A stretch of DNA of 64,000 nt, from the NCBI RefSeq assembly GCF_016907255.1, contig NZ_JAFBBQ010000001.1:2790001-2854000 (forward strand), written 5' to 3'. Below the pieces are notes generated by a model. It did not search any database and had not been told where the DNA came from. It saw only the letters and a program-made list of their open reading frames with translations. Origin of the DNA: Microbacterium keratanolyticum (GTDB taxonomy: Bacteria > Actinomycetota > Actinomycetes > Actinomycetales > Microbacteriaceae). Every line of letters starts with the position of its first letter. The first letter of the stretch is position 1. A program made the translations under genes and the position numbers. Of the stretch, positions 37,959 through 46,811 are shown piece by piece.

Positions 37959-38806
37959 GCGCGCGACTGACTGTTCCGAAGACGTACAAGCTCGCCATCG
38001 GCGGGGCCTTCCCGCGGAGTGAGTCCGGGCGCACCTACGAGGTGCGCTCTGCGAAGGGGGCGTTCCTCGCCAATGCGGCCAAGGCGTCGCGAAAGGACGC
38101 GCGCGATGCGGTCGTCGCTGCCCGCGCCGCTGTCAAAGGCTGGTCCGGGGCGACGGCGTACAACCGCGGCCAGGTGCTCTACCGGGTTGCGGAGGTGCTC
38201 GAAGGGCGCCGTGCGCAGTTCGTCGACGAGATCGTCCTGCAGCAGGGTGTGAACGCTGCCGCGGCGGGCGCGCAGGTCGACGAGGCAATCGACCTCTGGG
38301 TCTGGTACGCCGGTTGGTGCGACAAGTATGCACAGGTCGCCGGAAACGCGAACCCTGTCTCGGGTCCGTACTTCAACATCTCGGTTCCGGAGCCGACGGG
38401 CGTTGTTGCGACGATCGCCCCGCAGGACTCCGCTCTGCTCGGCCTGGTGGCGACCGTCGCGCCTGCGCTTGTGGCGGGTAACACGGTGGTCGTGATCGCG
38501 AGCGAGCAGTATCCGCTCTCGGCGATCAGTCTTGCGGAGGTGCTCGCGACGAGCGATGTGCCCGGCGGTGTTGTGAACGTGCTGACGGGCTCGCCCGCGG
38601 AGATCGCTCCGTGGCTGGCATCGCACGCCGACGTCAACGCGCTCGATCTCACCGGTGCGGGCGCGCTGGAGTGGATCGACCTGCAGATCGCGGCAGCGGA
38701 TACCCTCAAGCGCGTCATCACGCCGGGGGAGCCGACCGCATCACCGCAGCGGATCGCGGCGTTCACCGAGGTGAAGACCGTGTGGCATCCGAAGAGCATG
38801 GTCTGA
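37955..38806 (+). CDS. Half-length aldehyde dehydrogenase-like protein lacking the catalytic half
   Basis: 283-residue protein aligned with the N-terminal (coenzyme-domain) part of aldehyde dehydrogenases. The PWNFP motif is replaced by IAPQDSALL, the KPAE lysine by VIASEQ, and the GSTGVG loop by LTGAGAL. The sequence stops before the LELGGK glutamate and the catalytic cysteine. It therefore cannot be an aldehyde dehydrogenase by itself. The ORF is intact, well-coded and translationally coupled (GTGA overlap) to the full-length enzyme, so it is not an obvious pseudogene. A structural or regulatory partner of the full enzyme is my inference. Confidence 0.85.
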   Translation: MSARLTVPKTYKLAIGGAFPRSESGRTYEVRSAKGAFLANAAKASRKDARDAVVAARAAVKGWSGATAYNRGQVLYRVAEVLEGRRAQFVDEIVLQQGVNAAAAGAQVDEAIDLWVWYAGWCDKYAQVAGNANPVSGPYFNISVPEPTGVVATIAPQDSALLGLVATVAPALVAGNTVVVIASEQYPLSAISLAEVLATSDVPGGVVNVLTGSPAEIAPWLASHADVNALDLTGAGALEWIDLQIAAADTLKRVITPGEPTASPQRIAAFTEVKTVWHPKSMV

Positions 38807-38820
38807 GTCAGCGGATGAAT

Positions 38821-38857
38821 GAGGCCGGCGCCGGGAGAAATCCCCGGCGCCGGTCTC
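38821..38857. terminator. Bidirectional terminator between the ALDH pair and GntR
   Basis: Fifteen-base-pair GC-rich stem (one G-T pair), arms 38821-38835 and 38843-38857, with a 7-base loop AGAAATC and ATTGTT after it. It lies between converging genes. Confidence 0.88.
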
Positions 38858-38880
38858 ATTGTTGTCCTGCCGTGTGCGGA

Positions 38881-39615
38881 TCAGGCCTCGTCCGGCGCCG
38901 AGGATGTTGCGAACAGGTCGAGCGGCACGACGGACAGATCGACGACGTGCTTGGCGAGGTAGACGAACTTGCCCGGAGCCTGGGCCGTGAAGGTCACGGT
39001 GACGAGGGTCCGTGCCTCTTTCCGGGGTGAGCCGATGCGACGCGTGTCGGTGATGTACGGGGCCAGGCGCAGAGAGGTCAGTGCGGCTTTCGCCTGATAC
39101 TGCGCGCCGAGCTGCGCGAACAGGGTGGCCTCATCCGAGGCGTCGACGGGCTCGTGCCCGGCCTCGATGAACTCCAGTGCGCTGGCGACGATCCTGTCGC
39201 CGATCAGCAGCTCACTCTCCCACGTGACGATGTCGTCCCCGCGCTGGATCTCGAGGAGCCGGGAGTTCCACTCGGTTGCGGGGGAAGGTGTGCGGGCGAC
39301 GCGACGGACGACGACAGGGGAGTGGGTGCGCGCCATCGCCTCGAGTGAGACGACCGTCCCGAGGCGTGCCGGTGCCATTCCCGCGATGTGCCGGCGCCGT
39401 CCGGGACCGCGCTCGATCACCCCATCCTCTTCCAGAAGAGCGAGCGCCTGCCGGACGGTGGTCCGGCTGACACCGAGCTGTCGGGTGAGCTCTTCCTCGG
39501 TGGGGAGGGCGGCATGGGGGTCTCGGGACGTCGAGAGGGCGTCGAACAGGCTGTCGTAGACCTGGACGGCGAGCGGGCGGCGGTCACGGACCGGCGGAAG
39601 CTTCATGAGGGTCAT
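38881..39615 (-). CDS. GntR-family regulator, HutC (UTRA) type
   Basis: 244-residue repressor-like protein. The N-terminal GntR winged helix (about 15-75) reads LPTEEELTRQLGVSRTTVRQ, then LALLEEDGVIERGPGRR. The C-terminal UTRA domain (about 90-235) normally binds a small ligand; ligands for this class include sugars, amino acids and nucleoside-like molecules. Start ATG at 39615 with a GGAG 12 bases upstream; an internal ATG at 39606 is possible. Divergent from the PfkB-SLOG-ABC genes, it is likely their regulator and autoregulated through the site at 39641-39685. Confidence 0.88.
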   Translation of the reverse strand: MTLMKLPPVRDRRPLAVQVYDSLFDALSTSRDPHAALPTEEELTRQLGVSRTTVRQALALLEEDGVIERGPGRRRHIAGMAPARLGTVVSLEAMARTHSPVVVRRVARTPSPATEWNSRLLEIQRGDDIVTWESELLIGDRIVASALEFIEAGHEPVDASDEATLFAQLGAQYQAKAALTSLRLAPYITDTRRIGSPRKEARTLVTVTFTAQAPGKFVYLAKHVVDLSVVPLDLFATSSAPDEA

Positions 39616-39640
39616 TCTGGCAAAGGTCTCCGGTCGGCTT

Positions 39641-39685
39641 CAATCTGTAGTATGTTGTCGAGCATTAGACATTGTAGTCAGATTG
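39641..39685. promoter_or_regulatory. Inverted repeat in the GntR / PfkB divergent promoter
   Basis: CAATCTG (39641-39647) and CAGATTG (39679-39685) form the outer arms of an imperfect dyad in an AT-rich stretch between the divergent genes. Inner TTGTC (39655-39659) and GACAT (39668-39672) half-sites are roughly symmetric. A minus-strand TACAAT at 39671-39676 is a candidate -10 for the regulator. Likely operator of the GntR protein; unproven. Confidence 0.5.
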
Positions 39686-39703
39686 TTTAGCGGGAGAGAT
39701 TTC

Positions 39704-40696
39704 GTGCACTCGGAGACCAGAGTCAACGTCGTCGGCGGTTTCACCATCGACGCGATCATCCGTGCCGATGGCACCTGGACGACAGGCCAGCTCGGTGGAA
39801 ACGCGCTGTGGGCGTCCGCGGGGATGCGGCTGCGCACCGGGGCACACCCGGTGGCGCATTCGGTGATCGGTGTGGACTATCCGGCATCCGCACTCGACGC
39901 CGTACGTGCGCAGGGGATCGACATCCACGGCGTCCGCCGGGGTGGAGGGCGCACAGCGCGGATCACCTTCGCCTACCGTCCGGACGGCACCCGCTCGCAG
40001 CCCGCTCCCGCGGATGCCGTCGGCCGACTTCCGCTCCACGTGCAGCCGGAGTTCGCCGACACGACGCGGGAGCCGGCGATCACCCTCGCCTCGCTGCCGG
40101 AGGGGGCGGATCTTCTCAGCGCCGCCGTAGAAGGCGGAGCGTGGCACCTCGGGCTGCTTCCTCCCGCACGTTTCGCGGAACTGACCTCCGCGCTCCGTGG
40201 CGCCGGGGTCGGATACCTCCAGGCGGATTGCCCGGCGCGCTCCGAACTGCTGCGCGATGGTGATGCCGTGCTGCGCTCGCACCTGAGTGAGCTCGATGCC
40301 TTCCTTCCGAGCACATCCGACACCGACGTCTTCGCTCCCGGTGTCGCGCATGCGGAGCTGGTCTCTCGCTTCCACGAGTACGGCGCACCGATCGTCGTGA
40401 TGAAGCGCGGCGAAGAGGGAGCACTGGTCTCGGATGCGACCACCGGCGAGCGCTGGTCTGTGCCGGCGTATCCGGTCGGCGAGCACCTGGATGCCACCGG
40501 CGCCGGTGACGTCTTCTGCGGCGTCTTTGCCGCCGCGCGCGCTGCCGGTGCGACGGTGATCGACGCTGCGGTGGAGGCATCCGTCTATGGCTCCTATGCG
40601 CTCAACGCTCCCAGCCCCCTGGCGCTTATCGCCCAGCCTCTCGACGACATCGACGAGCGCATCCACCACATTCGAAACGGAGTGACCCCGCTATGA
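39704..40696 (+). CDS. PfkB-family carbohydrate/nucleoside kinase
   Basis: ATP-dependent kinase of the ribokinase/PfkB family, 330 residues. The N-terminal motif GQLGGNALWASAG (Gly31-Gly32) and the C-terminal DATGAGDVFCG with catalytic Asp269 are intact. The family phosphorylates sugars and nucleosides (ribose, adenosine, pseudouridine and others), and I cannot name the substrate. Start GTG at 39704 (MHSETRVNVVGG) behind CGGGAGAG; the frame extends upstream into the operator. It is followed after 0-4 bases by the SLOG protein gene, so the two act together. Confidence 0.88.
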   Translation: MHSETRVNVVGGFTIDAIIRADGTWTTGQLGGNALWASAGMRLRTGAHPVAHSVIGVDYPASALDAVRAQGIDIHGVRRGGGRTARITFAYRPDGTRSQPAPADAVGRLPLHVQPEFADTTREPAITLASLPEGADLLSAAVEGGAWHLGLLPPARFAELTSALRGAGVGYLQADCPARSELLRDGDAVLRSHLSELDAFLPSTSDTDVFAPGVAHAELVSRFHEYGAPIVVMKRGEEGALVSDATTGERWSVPAYPVGEHLDATGAGDVFCGVFAAARAAGATVIDAAVEASVYGSYALNAPSPLALIAQPLDDIDERIHHIRNGVTPL

Positions 40697-41271
40697 GAAA
40701 GACCACGATCGGCGTCATCGGCAACGCCGCGCGCCCCGGCGTCGAGCTGCCCGCAACGCTGCTCGGCGCGGCCCGTGAGGTGGGTGCGCACATCGCCCGA
40801 TCGGGTGCCGTCCTCGTCACCGGAGGAACCGGCGGGGTCATGGAGGCCTCTGCTGAGGGAGCGAAGTCCGTCGACGGTCTGACGATCGGCTTCTTGCCGC
40901 AGGCGGACTTCTCGCATGCCAACGACTTCACAGACATCGCGTTCCCGACCGGAATGGGCACGATGCGCAACATTCTCACAGCCCGCTGCTGTGATGCCCT
41001 CATCATGGTCGGCGGCGGTATCGGCACGCTCAACGAGCTGACGATCGCCTATGACGTGGGCACGCCCGTCATCGTGCTGCGTGGCACGGGCGGGTGGGCC
41101 GATCGCATCGCATCCTCGCTCGTCGACGGGCGCTGGCTCGATGAGCGACGCGTCTCCGAGCTGGAGTTCGCCGATTCCCCCGCGGATGCCGTCCGCGACG
41201 CCCTCGCCGCTGTGCACCGTCCACGCCGTGCCGGCGCGCTCCAGGCGCACACCGGTCATGCCGGTGCCTGA
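40693..41271 (+). CDS. SLOG/LOG-fold protein, possible nucleotide N-glycosidase-like
   Basis: 192 residues in a Rossmann-like SLOG/LOG fold: VTGGTGGVMEA at about 42-52, GTMRNILTA at about 89-97, and GGGIGTLNEL at 107-116. The last resembles the PGGxGTxxE phosphate/ribose motif of LOG phosphoribohydrolases, which release free bases from nucleoside 5'-monophosphates. The first Pro of the motif is Gly and the Arg/Lys region differs, so it falls nearer the DprA-related hypothetical LOG families. A role in cleaving or carrying a phosphorylated nucleoside is inference. ATG at 40693 overlaps the kinase stop in ATGA. Confidence 0.75.
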   Translation: MRKTTIGVIGNAARPGVELPATLLGAAREVGAHIARSGAVLVTGGTGGVMEASAEGAKSVDGLTIGFLPQADFSHANDFTDIAFPTGMGTMRNILTARCCDALIMVGGGIGTLNELTIAYDVGTPVIVLRGTGGWADRIASSLVDGRWLDERRVSELEFADSPADAVRDALAAVHRPRRAGALQAHTGHAGA

Positions 41272-41322
41272 ACCCACACTTTCCATCCACCCGAACACCC
41301 GTACCCACTCCGGAGGAGAACA

Positions 41323-42372
41323 ATGAAGTCCATCCGCACGCGCGCCGTCCTCGCAGCCATCGCTGCCGCCGCGCTCGTCACCACACTCACCTCGTGCGCC
41401 CCCGCGGCGGACAGCGCTGCGGAAGGCGCCGACTTCGGCGGCCTCGCTCTTCAGCTGTCCTTCGTGAAGAACTCGCAGAACAGCGGCGAGTACATCGCCG
41501 ACAGCGAGGGCTTCTACCTCGACGAGGGCTTCACGAGCGTCGACCTCATCGCCGGCCCGACCGCGGTCGAGGCATCCGTCGCATCGAACAAGGCCGACGT
41601 CGGCTTCTCGACCGCGCTGACCGCCGCGAACGTCATCGCGACCGAGGGCATGCCCGTGAAGATCGTCGGCGCGGTCTACCAGCGCAACGCCTTCACGATC
41701 CTGTCGCTCGACGGCGACGGTGCGATCCGCACGCCGAAGGATCTGGAAGGTGCTCGCATCGGCATCACCGCCGGTACCGCGAAGACGATCGTCGAGGCGC
41801 TGGCCAAGGCCAACGACATCGATCCGGCATCGGTCACATTCGTCCCGGCCGAGGGCAACCCCGCGTTGCTGACGAACGGCGAGGTCGACGGATACTTCGG
41901 CCTCGACACGAACGAGCGCATCGTGCTCGAACAGCAGGGACATAAGATCGTGTCGCTTCCGCTCGCCGAGAACGGCCTGCCCTTTGCAGGCACGAGCTTC
42001 ATCGTGACCGATGACGCACTCAAGAACGATCGGGAGCGCGTCAAGGCCTTCCTGCGCGCGGAGATCCGCGGGTGGACGGCGGCGATCGCCGACCCGCAGA
42101 AGGGCGTCGACCTCGCGCTGAAGACCTACGGATCCGACCTGGGCCTGGACGCGAAGAAGGAAGCAGCGCAGGGCGCGATGCAGATCGACTACGTCTACCC
42201 TGCGACGTCTGCGGAGACGGGTCTGTTCTATCTCACGGAAGAGGCCATCGCGCAGAACATCGCATCGATCGAGTTCGCCGGCGTCAAGATCGCCGCGGCC
42301 GACCTGTTCGACATGAGCCTGCTCGACGAGATCTACGCCGAGAACCCCGAGTTGCGGGAGGTCGGCAAGTGA
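41323..42372 (+). CDS. ABC transporter substrate-binding lipoprotein, NMT1/THI5 (NitT/TauT) type
   Basis: Secreted lipoprotein of 349 residues. The lipobox TLTSC places lipid-modified Cys25 after a classic signal. The mature protein has the NMT1/THI5-type periplasmic fold ([20 protein letters not shown] near the start, [41 protein letters not shown]). This family binds pyrimidine precursors, riboflavin precursors, sulfonates, nitrate and similar small solutes. The ligand cannot be read from sequence. Start ATG at 41323 behind GGAGGAG. Its stop overlaps the ATPase GTG start in GTGA. Confidence 0.88.
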   Translation: MKSIRTRAVLAAIAAAALVTTLTSCAPAADSAAEGADFGGLALQLSFVKNSQNSGEYIADSEGFYLDEGFTSVDLIAGPTAVEASVASNKADVGFSTALTAANVIATEGMPVKIVGAVYQRNAFTILSLDGDGAIRTPKDLEGARIGITAGTAKTIVEALAKANDIDPASVTFVPAEGNPALLTNGEVDGYFGLDTNERIVLEQQGHKIVSLPLAENGLPFAGTSFIVTDDALKNDRERVKAFLRAEIRGWTAAIADPQKGVDLALKTYGSDLGLDAKKEAAQGAMQIDYVYPATSAETGLFYLTEEAIAQNIASIEFAGVKIAAADLFDMSLLDEIYAENPELREVGK

Positions 42373-43202
42373 CCGCGAGCGCACTTCACGAGCGCGGTGA
42401 CGCGGTGTCATCCGCGGATCAGGGATTCGTGCTGGACGGTCTGACGAAGACGTTCGGGCGAGGAAAGGGCACCGTCACGGCGTTGTCGGACGTCTCGCTC
42501 TCCACCCAGAAGGGCGAGCTGCTCGCCCTTCTGGGGCCCTCGGGCTGCGGGAAGTCGACGATCCTGCGCATCCTCGCCGGGCTGGATGAGCCTTCTGCGG
42601 GCAGCGTCACGGTGCACGGCGAGGACCCCGCCCGCATTCGTGCGCAGCACCAGATGGGGATCGCCTTCCAGGACTCGGCGCTGCTGCCGTGGCGCAGCGT
42701 CTACGCGAATGTGCGCCTGCCGCTGGAGATCTCCGGGGTGGATGTCGCGCGCGACGAACTGCTGGATCTGATCGGACTGGTCGGACTCAAGGGCTTCGAG
42801 AACGCCCGACCCGCACACCTCTCCGGAGGGATGCGCCAGCGCGTCTCGATTGCGCGCGCTCTCGCGGTGCGTCCGTCCGTGCTGCTGCTGGATGAGCCCT
42901 TCGGCGCTCTCGATGACATGACCCGTCAGCGGATGAACCTGGAGCTGCAGCGGATCCTTGCGGCGAAGCCCGCCACGACCCTGCTCGTGACCCATGGCAT
43001 CACCGAGGCGATCTTCCTCGCAGATCGGGTGGCCGTCATGAGTGCTCGTCCTGGGCGCGTCAAGACGATCCTCGACATCGACCTGCCGCGGCCGCGGACG
43101 CCGGAGCTCATGCGCTCGCCTGAGTTCCATGCGCTCGTCGACGAGGCGACCGAGCTGCTGTTCGAGGAATCCAACGCGCTTCCTGCCGAGGCGCGACGAT
43201 GA
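42369..43202 (+). CDS. ABC transporter ATP-binding protein, NitT/TauT type
   Basis: Transport ATPase of 277 residues. Walker A is GPSGCGKST, the Q-loop lies in [11 protein letters not shown], the signature is LSGGMRQR, Walker B is [13 protein letters not shown], and the H-loop is LVTHGITE. These match the SsuB/TauB/ThiZ type. Start GTG at 42369 overlaps the binding-protein stop in GTGA, and its stop overlaps the permease ATG in ATGA. It supplies energy for the fused permease that follows. Confidence 0.94.
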   Translation: MTASALHERGDAVSSADQGFVLDGLTKTFGRGKGTVTALSDVSLSTQKGELLALLGPSGCGKSTILRILAGLDEPSAGSVTVHGEDPARIRAQHQMGIAFQDSALLPWRSVYANVRLPLEISGVDVARDELLDLIGLVGLKGFENARPAHLSGGMRQRVSIARALAVRPSVLLLDEPFGALDDMTRQRMNLELQRILAAKPATTLLVTHGITEAIFLADRVAVMSARPGRVKTILDIDLPRPRTPELMRSPEFHALVDEATELLFEESNALPAEARR

Positions 43203-44824
43203 GTGCCACGGTCGCGATCGCCGTCGGCGCGAATCCGCGGCGACGGCGCATCGATCCGCGGCTGTTCGGCGTGCTCGGATCGCTCGGGATCATCGCGCTG
43301 TGGTGGCTTCTGGCCGCGGGGCCGCTCGCGGCCGCGGGCACGGTTCCCACCCCGCCCGCGGTGGTTGCGCAGTTCGCCGCCGACGGCTTCGCCTTCTACT
43401 GGGCGAACGCCTCGGTGACGATGCTCGAGGCGGTCCAGGGCTATGCCATGGGTGTCGGTCTCGGCCTGGTGGCCGCATCGCTCGCTCTCATGATCCCGGC
43501 GACCGAGCGCTTCGTCGTGCAGCTCGCCGTCATCACGTACTGCGTCCCTATCGTGGCCATCGGCCCCATCGTCTACCTGCTGGTGGGTGCTCCGCGCGGT
43601 GGCGGGCCCTCCGGAACGGCCATCGTGCTCGCCGCGATCGCGGTGTTCTTCACCACGGTCGTCAATGCGATGCTTGGGTTCCGGGCGGCGGACAAGCGCG
43701 CGCTCGACCTGGTGACGGCCTACGGCGGCGGCGCCGCGACGCGACTGCGCAAGGTGCAGCTCTTCAGTGCGCTGCCGTCGATCTTCAGCGCTCTGAAGAT
43801 CGCGGCTCCCGGCGCACTTCTCGGTGCGATCCTCGGCGAGTACGTGGGCGGAGTGGACCGCGGGCTCGGTGCCGCGATGGTCAACGCGCAGCAGAACATG
43901 GACGTCGAGCGGACGTGGGCGGTCGCGATCGTCGCCGCGGCGATCGCGGGCGGATCGTTTGCACTGATCGGGCTCCTGGAGTGGTTCGCGCGTCGCATCG
44001 GACTGGTCGCCGAGGCGACGACGGCCGGCTTCGCGAGTGAGGATGCCCTGCAGGGTCGCGGGGGCTGGCGCTCGGTGCTGGCGACCGTCGGCACGGTCGC
44101 GGTGCTCGTACTGCTCTGGGATCTCGCGCTGAGGATCTTCCACGTCTCTCCGTTCGTCGGCAAGGGGCCGCTCGACGTGTGGGCGTTCTTCACAACAGCC
44201 GAGGGCGCGGCGGCCAACAGATCGCAGATCCTCGCCGACACGGTCGTGACTCTCGGCCATGCGGGCATCGGTTTCACGGCTGGTCTGGGAGCGGCGATCG
44301 TCATGGCGATGCTGTTCGTGCTCGTGCCTCCGCTCGAGTTCGCGATCATGCCGTTGGCGATGATGATGCGCTCGGTGCCGCTGGTCGCGCTCGCGCCCAT
44401 CGTGATCCTGATCTTCGGACGGGACATCATGACCCTCTCCGTGATCGGTGGACTCGTGGTCTTCTTCCCGGCGCTCGTGAACGTGACCATGGGGCTGCGC
44501 AGCACTCCGGCGCAGATGACCGACCTCATCAGCGTGTACGGCGGGCGCACGCCGACGGTGCTGCGGATGGTGCGGGTTCCGGCGGCGCTTCCCGCCCTGT
44601 TCTCATCGATCAGGATCGCCATTCCGGGAGCGATCGGCGGCGCGCTGCTCGCAGAGTGGCTCGCCACCGGAAACGGACTGGGGTACGGCATCGTCTCGGC
44701 AATCGGACGGTCTGACAACACCTTCGTCTGGGCCTGTGTCGTCGCGATCACGCTCTCGTCGCTGCTCCTGTACGGCGTGGCGTCGATCATCGAGCGCGTC
44801 GTGCGGCGCCACTGGGGCGGATGA
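43199..44824 (+). CDS. ABC transporter permease, two membrane domains fused
   Basis: 541 residues containing two successive BPD-type permease domains (about 1-275 and 285-541), each with five to six helices and its own EAA-like coupling loop. These loops are [20 protein letters not shown] in the first and [20 protein letters not shown] in the second. Most NitT/TauT transporters encode one permease that dimerises, so a fused pseudo-dimer is unusual and suggests asymmetric halves. The short linker lies around 270-290. Start overlaps the ATPase stop by 4 bases. A terminator follows at 44835. Confidence 0.9.
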   Translation: MSATVAIAVGANPRRRRIDPRLFGVLGSLGIIALWWLLAAGPLAAAGTVPTPPAVVAQFAADGFAFYWANASVTMLEAVQGYAMGVGLGLVAASLALMIPATERFVVQLAVITYCVPIVAIGPIVYLLVGAPRGGGPSGTAIVLAAIAVFFTTVVNAMLGFRAADKRALDLVTAYGGGAATRLRKVQLFSALPSIFSALKIAAPGALLGAILGEYVGGVDRGLGAAMVNAQQNMDVERTWAVAIVAAAIAGGSFALIGLLEWFARRIGLVAEATTAGFASEDALQGRGGWRSVLATVGTVAVLVLLWDLALRIFHVSPFVGKGPLDVWAFFTTAEGAAANRSQILADTVVTLGHAGIGFTAGLGAAIVMAMLFVLVPPLEFAIMPLAMMMRSVPLVALAPIVILIFGRDIMTLSVIGGLVVFFPALVNVTMGLRSTPAQMTDLISVYGGRTPTVLRMVRVPAALPALFSSIRIAIPGAIGGALLAEWLATGNGLGYGIVSAIGRSDNTFVWACVVAITLSSLLLYGVASIIERVVRRHWGG

Positions 44825-44834
44825 CCGCGGAGCG

Positions 44835-44871
44835 TGCGACCCCGACTGGATGTCTTGCAGTCGGGGTCGCA
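44835..44871 (+). terminator. Terminator of the PfkB-SLOG-ABC operon
   Basis: Perfect 14-base-pair stem TGCGACCCCGACTG (44835-44848) / complement (44858-44871) with a 9-base loop, 10 bases after the permease stop. No T-tract. It separates the operon from the clpX promoter. Confidence 0.85.
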
Positions 44872-44884
44872 TCAATGCGGCCCA

Positions 44885-44907
44885 GTGTCGGTGGGAGCGG
44901 TTAGGCT
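44885..44907 (+). promoter_or_regulatory. RecA-NDp/PafBC-type promoter of clpX
   Basis: GTGTCGGTGG at 44885-44894, 7-base spacer, TAGGCT at 44902-44907. It matches TTGTCRGTGG at 9 of 10 positions, closer than the uvrB and uvrA sites. Unlike those genes, clpX has a leader of about 30 bases with AAGGAGG before its ATG. Confidence 0.75.
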
Positions 44908-44943
44908 CGATTGACGATCTCTCGTTCCCCAAGGAGGACGCGC

Positions 44944-46212
44944 ATGGCCCGTATCGGTGAAAGCGCTGATCTGTTCAAATGCTCTTTCTGCGGCAAGAGC
45001 CAGAAGCAGGTGCAGCAGCTCATCGCTGGCCCCGGGGTGTACATCTGCGACGAGTGCGTCGAACTCTGCAACGAGATCATCGAAGAGCGTATGGCGGAGT
45101 CGGCGGGCGGAGCGGTCGCCGAATTCGACCTCCCGAAGCCGCGCGAGATCTTCTCCTTCCTGGAGGAGTACGTCGTGGGCCAAGACCCGGCGAAGCGCGC
45201 ACTCGCCGTCGCCGTGTACAACCACTACAAGCGCATCCGCGCGCACGGCACCTTGCAGCCCGCCGAGCAGAAGGCCGACGAGGTCGAGATCGCCAAGAGC
45301 AACATCCTGCTCATCGGCCCGACCGGCTGCGGCAAGACCTATCTCGCCCAGACGCTGGCGAAGCGACTGAACGTGCCGTTCGCGGTGGCCGACGCCACGG
45401 CGCTGACCGAGGCCGGCTACGTCGGTGAAGACGTCGAGAACATCCTTCTCAAGCTCATCCAGGCTGCTGACTACGACGTCAAGCGTGCGGAGATGGGGAT
45501 CATCTACATCGACGAGGTCGACAAGATCGCTCGCAAGGCCGAGAACCCCTCGATCACGCGTGACGTCTCCGGCGAGGGAGTGCAGCAGGCTCTGCTCAAG
45601 ATCCTCGAGGGCACCGTGGCATCCGTGCCGCCGCAGGGCGGGCGCAAGCACCCGCACCAGGAGTTCCTGCAGATCGACACCACGAACGTGTTGTTCATCG
45701 TGGCAGGCGCTTTCGCCGGCCTGGAGGACATCGTCTCGTCCCGTGTCGGCAAGCACGGGATCGGCTTCGGTGCACCGTTGCACGACAAGGGCAAAGACCT
45801 CGACCTCTACAGTGAGGTCCTTCCGGAAGACCTGCACAAGTTCGGTCTCATCCCGGAGTTCATCGGCCGCCTCCCGGTCATCGCCTCGGTGTCACCGCTC
45901 GACCAGGACGCCCTGATCGACATCCTCACCGGTCCGCGCAACGCGCTGGTCAAGCAGTACCAGCGGATGTTCGAGATCGACGGAGTCCAGCTGGAGTTCG
46001 AAGATGAGGCGCTGCGCTCGATCGCCGACCTCGCCGTCGAACGCAAGACAGGAGCCCGTGGGCTTCGCGCGATCCTCGAAGACGTGCTCGGCCCCATCAT
46101 GTTCGAGATCCCCTCGACAGAGGACGTCGCCAAGGTCATCGTGACCCGCGCTGCGGTCGACGAGGGCGCCCCGCCCACGCTCGTGATGGAGCGCAAGCGC
46201 AAGAGCGCGTGA
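44944..46212 (+). CDS. clpX: ATP-dependent Clp protease ATP-binding subunit ClpX
   Basis: AAA+ unfoldase that feeds substrates to ClpP1P2. 422 residues. The N-terminal zinc domain has Cys13, Cys16 (CSFCGKS) and Cys35, Cys38 (CDECVELC). The Walker A is [15 protein letters not shown], Walker B is [11 protein letters not shown], and the pore loop region is [10 protein letters not shown]. An IGF-type loop (HGIGFGAPL) contacts ClpP. Start ATG at 44944 ([13 protein letters not shown]) behind AAGGAGG. Although usually adjacent to clpP2, here it has its own promoter, with a DNA-damage-type element. Confidence 0.98.
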   Translation: MARIGESADLFKCSFCGKSQKQVQQLIAGPGVYICDECVELCNEIIEERMAESAGGAVAEFDLPKPREIFSFLEEYVVGQDPAKRALAVAVYNHYKRIRAHGTLQPAEQKADEVEIAKSNILLIGPTGCGKTYLAQTLAKRLNVPFAVADATALTEAGYVGEDVENILLKLIQAADYDVKRAEMGIIYIDEVDKIARKAENPSITRDVSGEGVQQALLKILEGTVASVPPQGGRKHPHQEFLQIDTTNVLFIVAGAFAGLEDIVSSRVGKHGIGFGAPLHDKGKDLDLYSEVLPEDLHKFGLIPEFIGRLPVIASVSPLDQDALIDILTGPRNALVKQYQRMFEIDGVQLEFEDEALRSIADLAVERKTGARGLRAILEDVLGPIMFEIPSTEDVAKVIVTRAAVDEGAPPTLVMERKRKSA

Positions 46213-46230
46213 GCGCGGCGGAGCGAGAGG

Positions 46231-46731
46231 TCAGGACGCGATCGGCAGGATGAGGTCGGTGCGCAGCTCTTCAGCGGGAACGCTTGGGTCTGAGACGTAG
46301 ACCTCGATCGATATCCCTCGGATGCTGAGTCCCTGACCGAGCGTCTCCTCGACCAGGCGCATCCACCCGGCGCCGAGCCCGTCGTACGAACCCATGACCG
46401 TGGTCGCCGTCGCGGGTCCTGTCGGAAGTGCGGATCCGAGAATCGTGACGCCCGCATCTGTCGTGAGGGGGTGCTCGGGTGCACGCTCGACAGGAAAGCC
46501 GAGTTCGAGGTCGAACAGCTCCATCGGGTTGCCGTAGTACACGGCGACGGCGGGGCCCACCGGAGTGAGAGTCCCGTCGGCGAATAGCGCACCGAGCGCC
46601 GCGTATCCCGTGTCGAAGGCATCACGCAGGTCGTCGATGCGAATCTGCTCATGGCGGATCACCGCCAGGGTGACGTCACCGACGTCGATGCGGTCGACGG
46701 CGGCAAACGGGGCGTCAGGAAAGACGGTCAT
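46231..46731 (-). CDS. GyrI-like small-molecule-binding domain protein
   Basis: 166-residue protein resembling the GyrI-like/AraC effector-binding (SHV) fold: DVTLAVIRHEQIRIDDLRDAF, a central YYGNP, then GPATATTVMGSYDGLGAGW and a terminal EVYVSDPSVPAEELRTDLILPI. Such single-domain proteins bind small hydrophobic or cationic molecules; some hydrolyse them. No DNA-binding domain is present. Start ATG at 46731 with an AGGAG 8 bases upstream; TACACT further up may be its -10. It converges with clpX. Confidence 0.82.
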   Translation of the reverse strand: MTVFPDAPFAAVDRIDVGDVTLAVIRHEQIRIDDLRDAFDTGYAALGALFADGTLTPVGPAVAVYYGNPMELFDLELGFPVERAPEHPLTTDAGVTILGSALPTGPATATTVMGSYDGLGAGWMRLVEETLGQGLSIRGISIEVYVSDPSVPAEELRTDLILPIAS

Positions 46732-46811
46732 GGCAGGGGCTCCTTCACGGTCCGGCGGCGATAGCCCCAGTGTAGAACCGCGAGGTCCCTGCGATTCGGA
46801 GAACTCTGCGA

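Noticed and set aside
37955..38806. Half aldehyde dehydrogenase as a simple frameshifted pseudogene
   Set aside because: The 3' end is followed by a terminator and the convergent GntR gene, with no remnant of the catalytic half in any frame. The upstream overlap is precise, so a genuine short protein is more likely.
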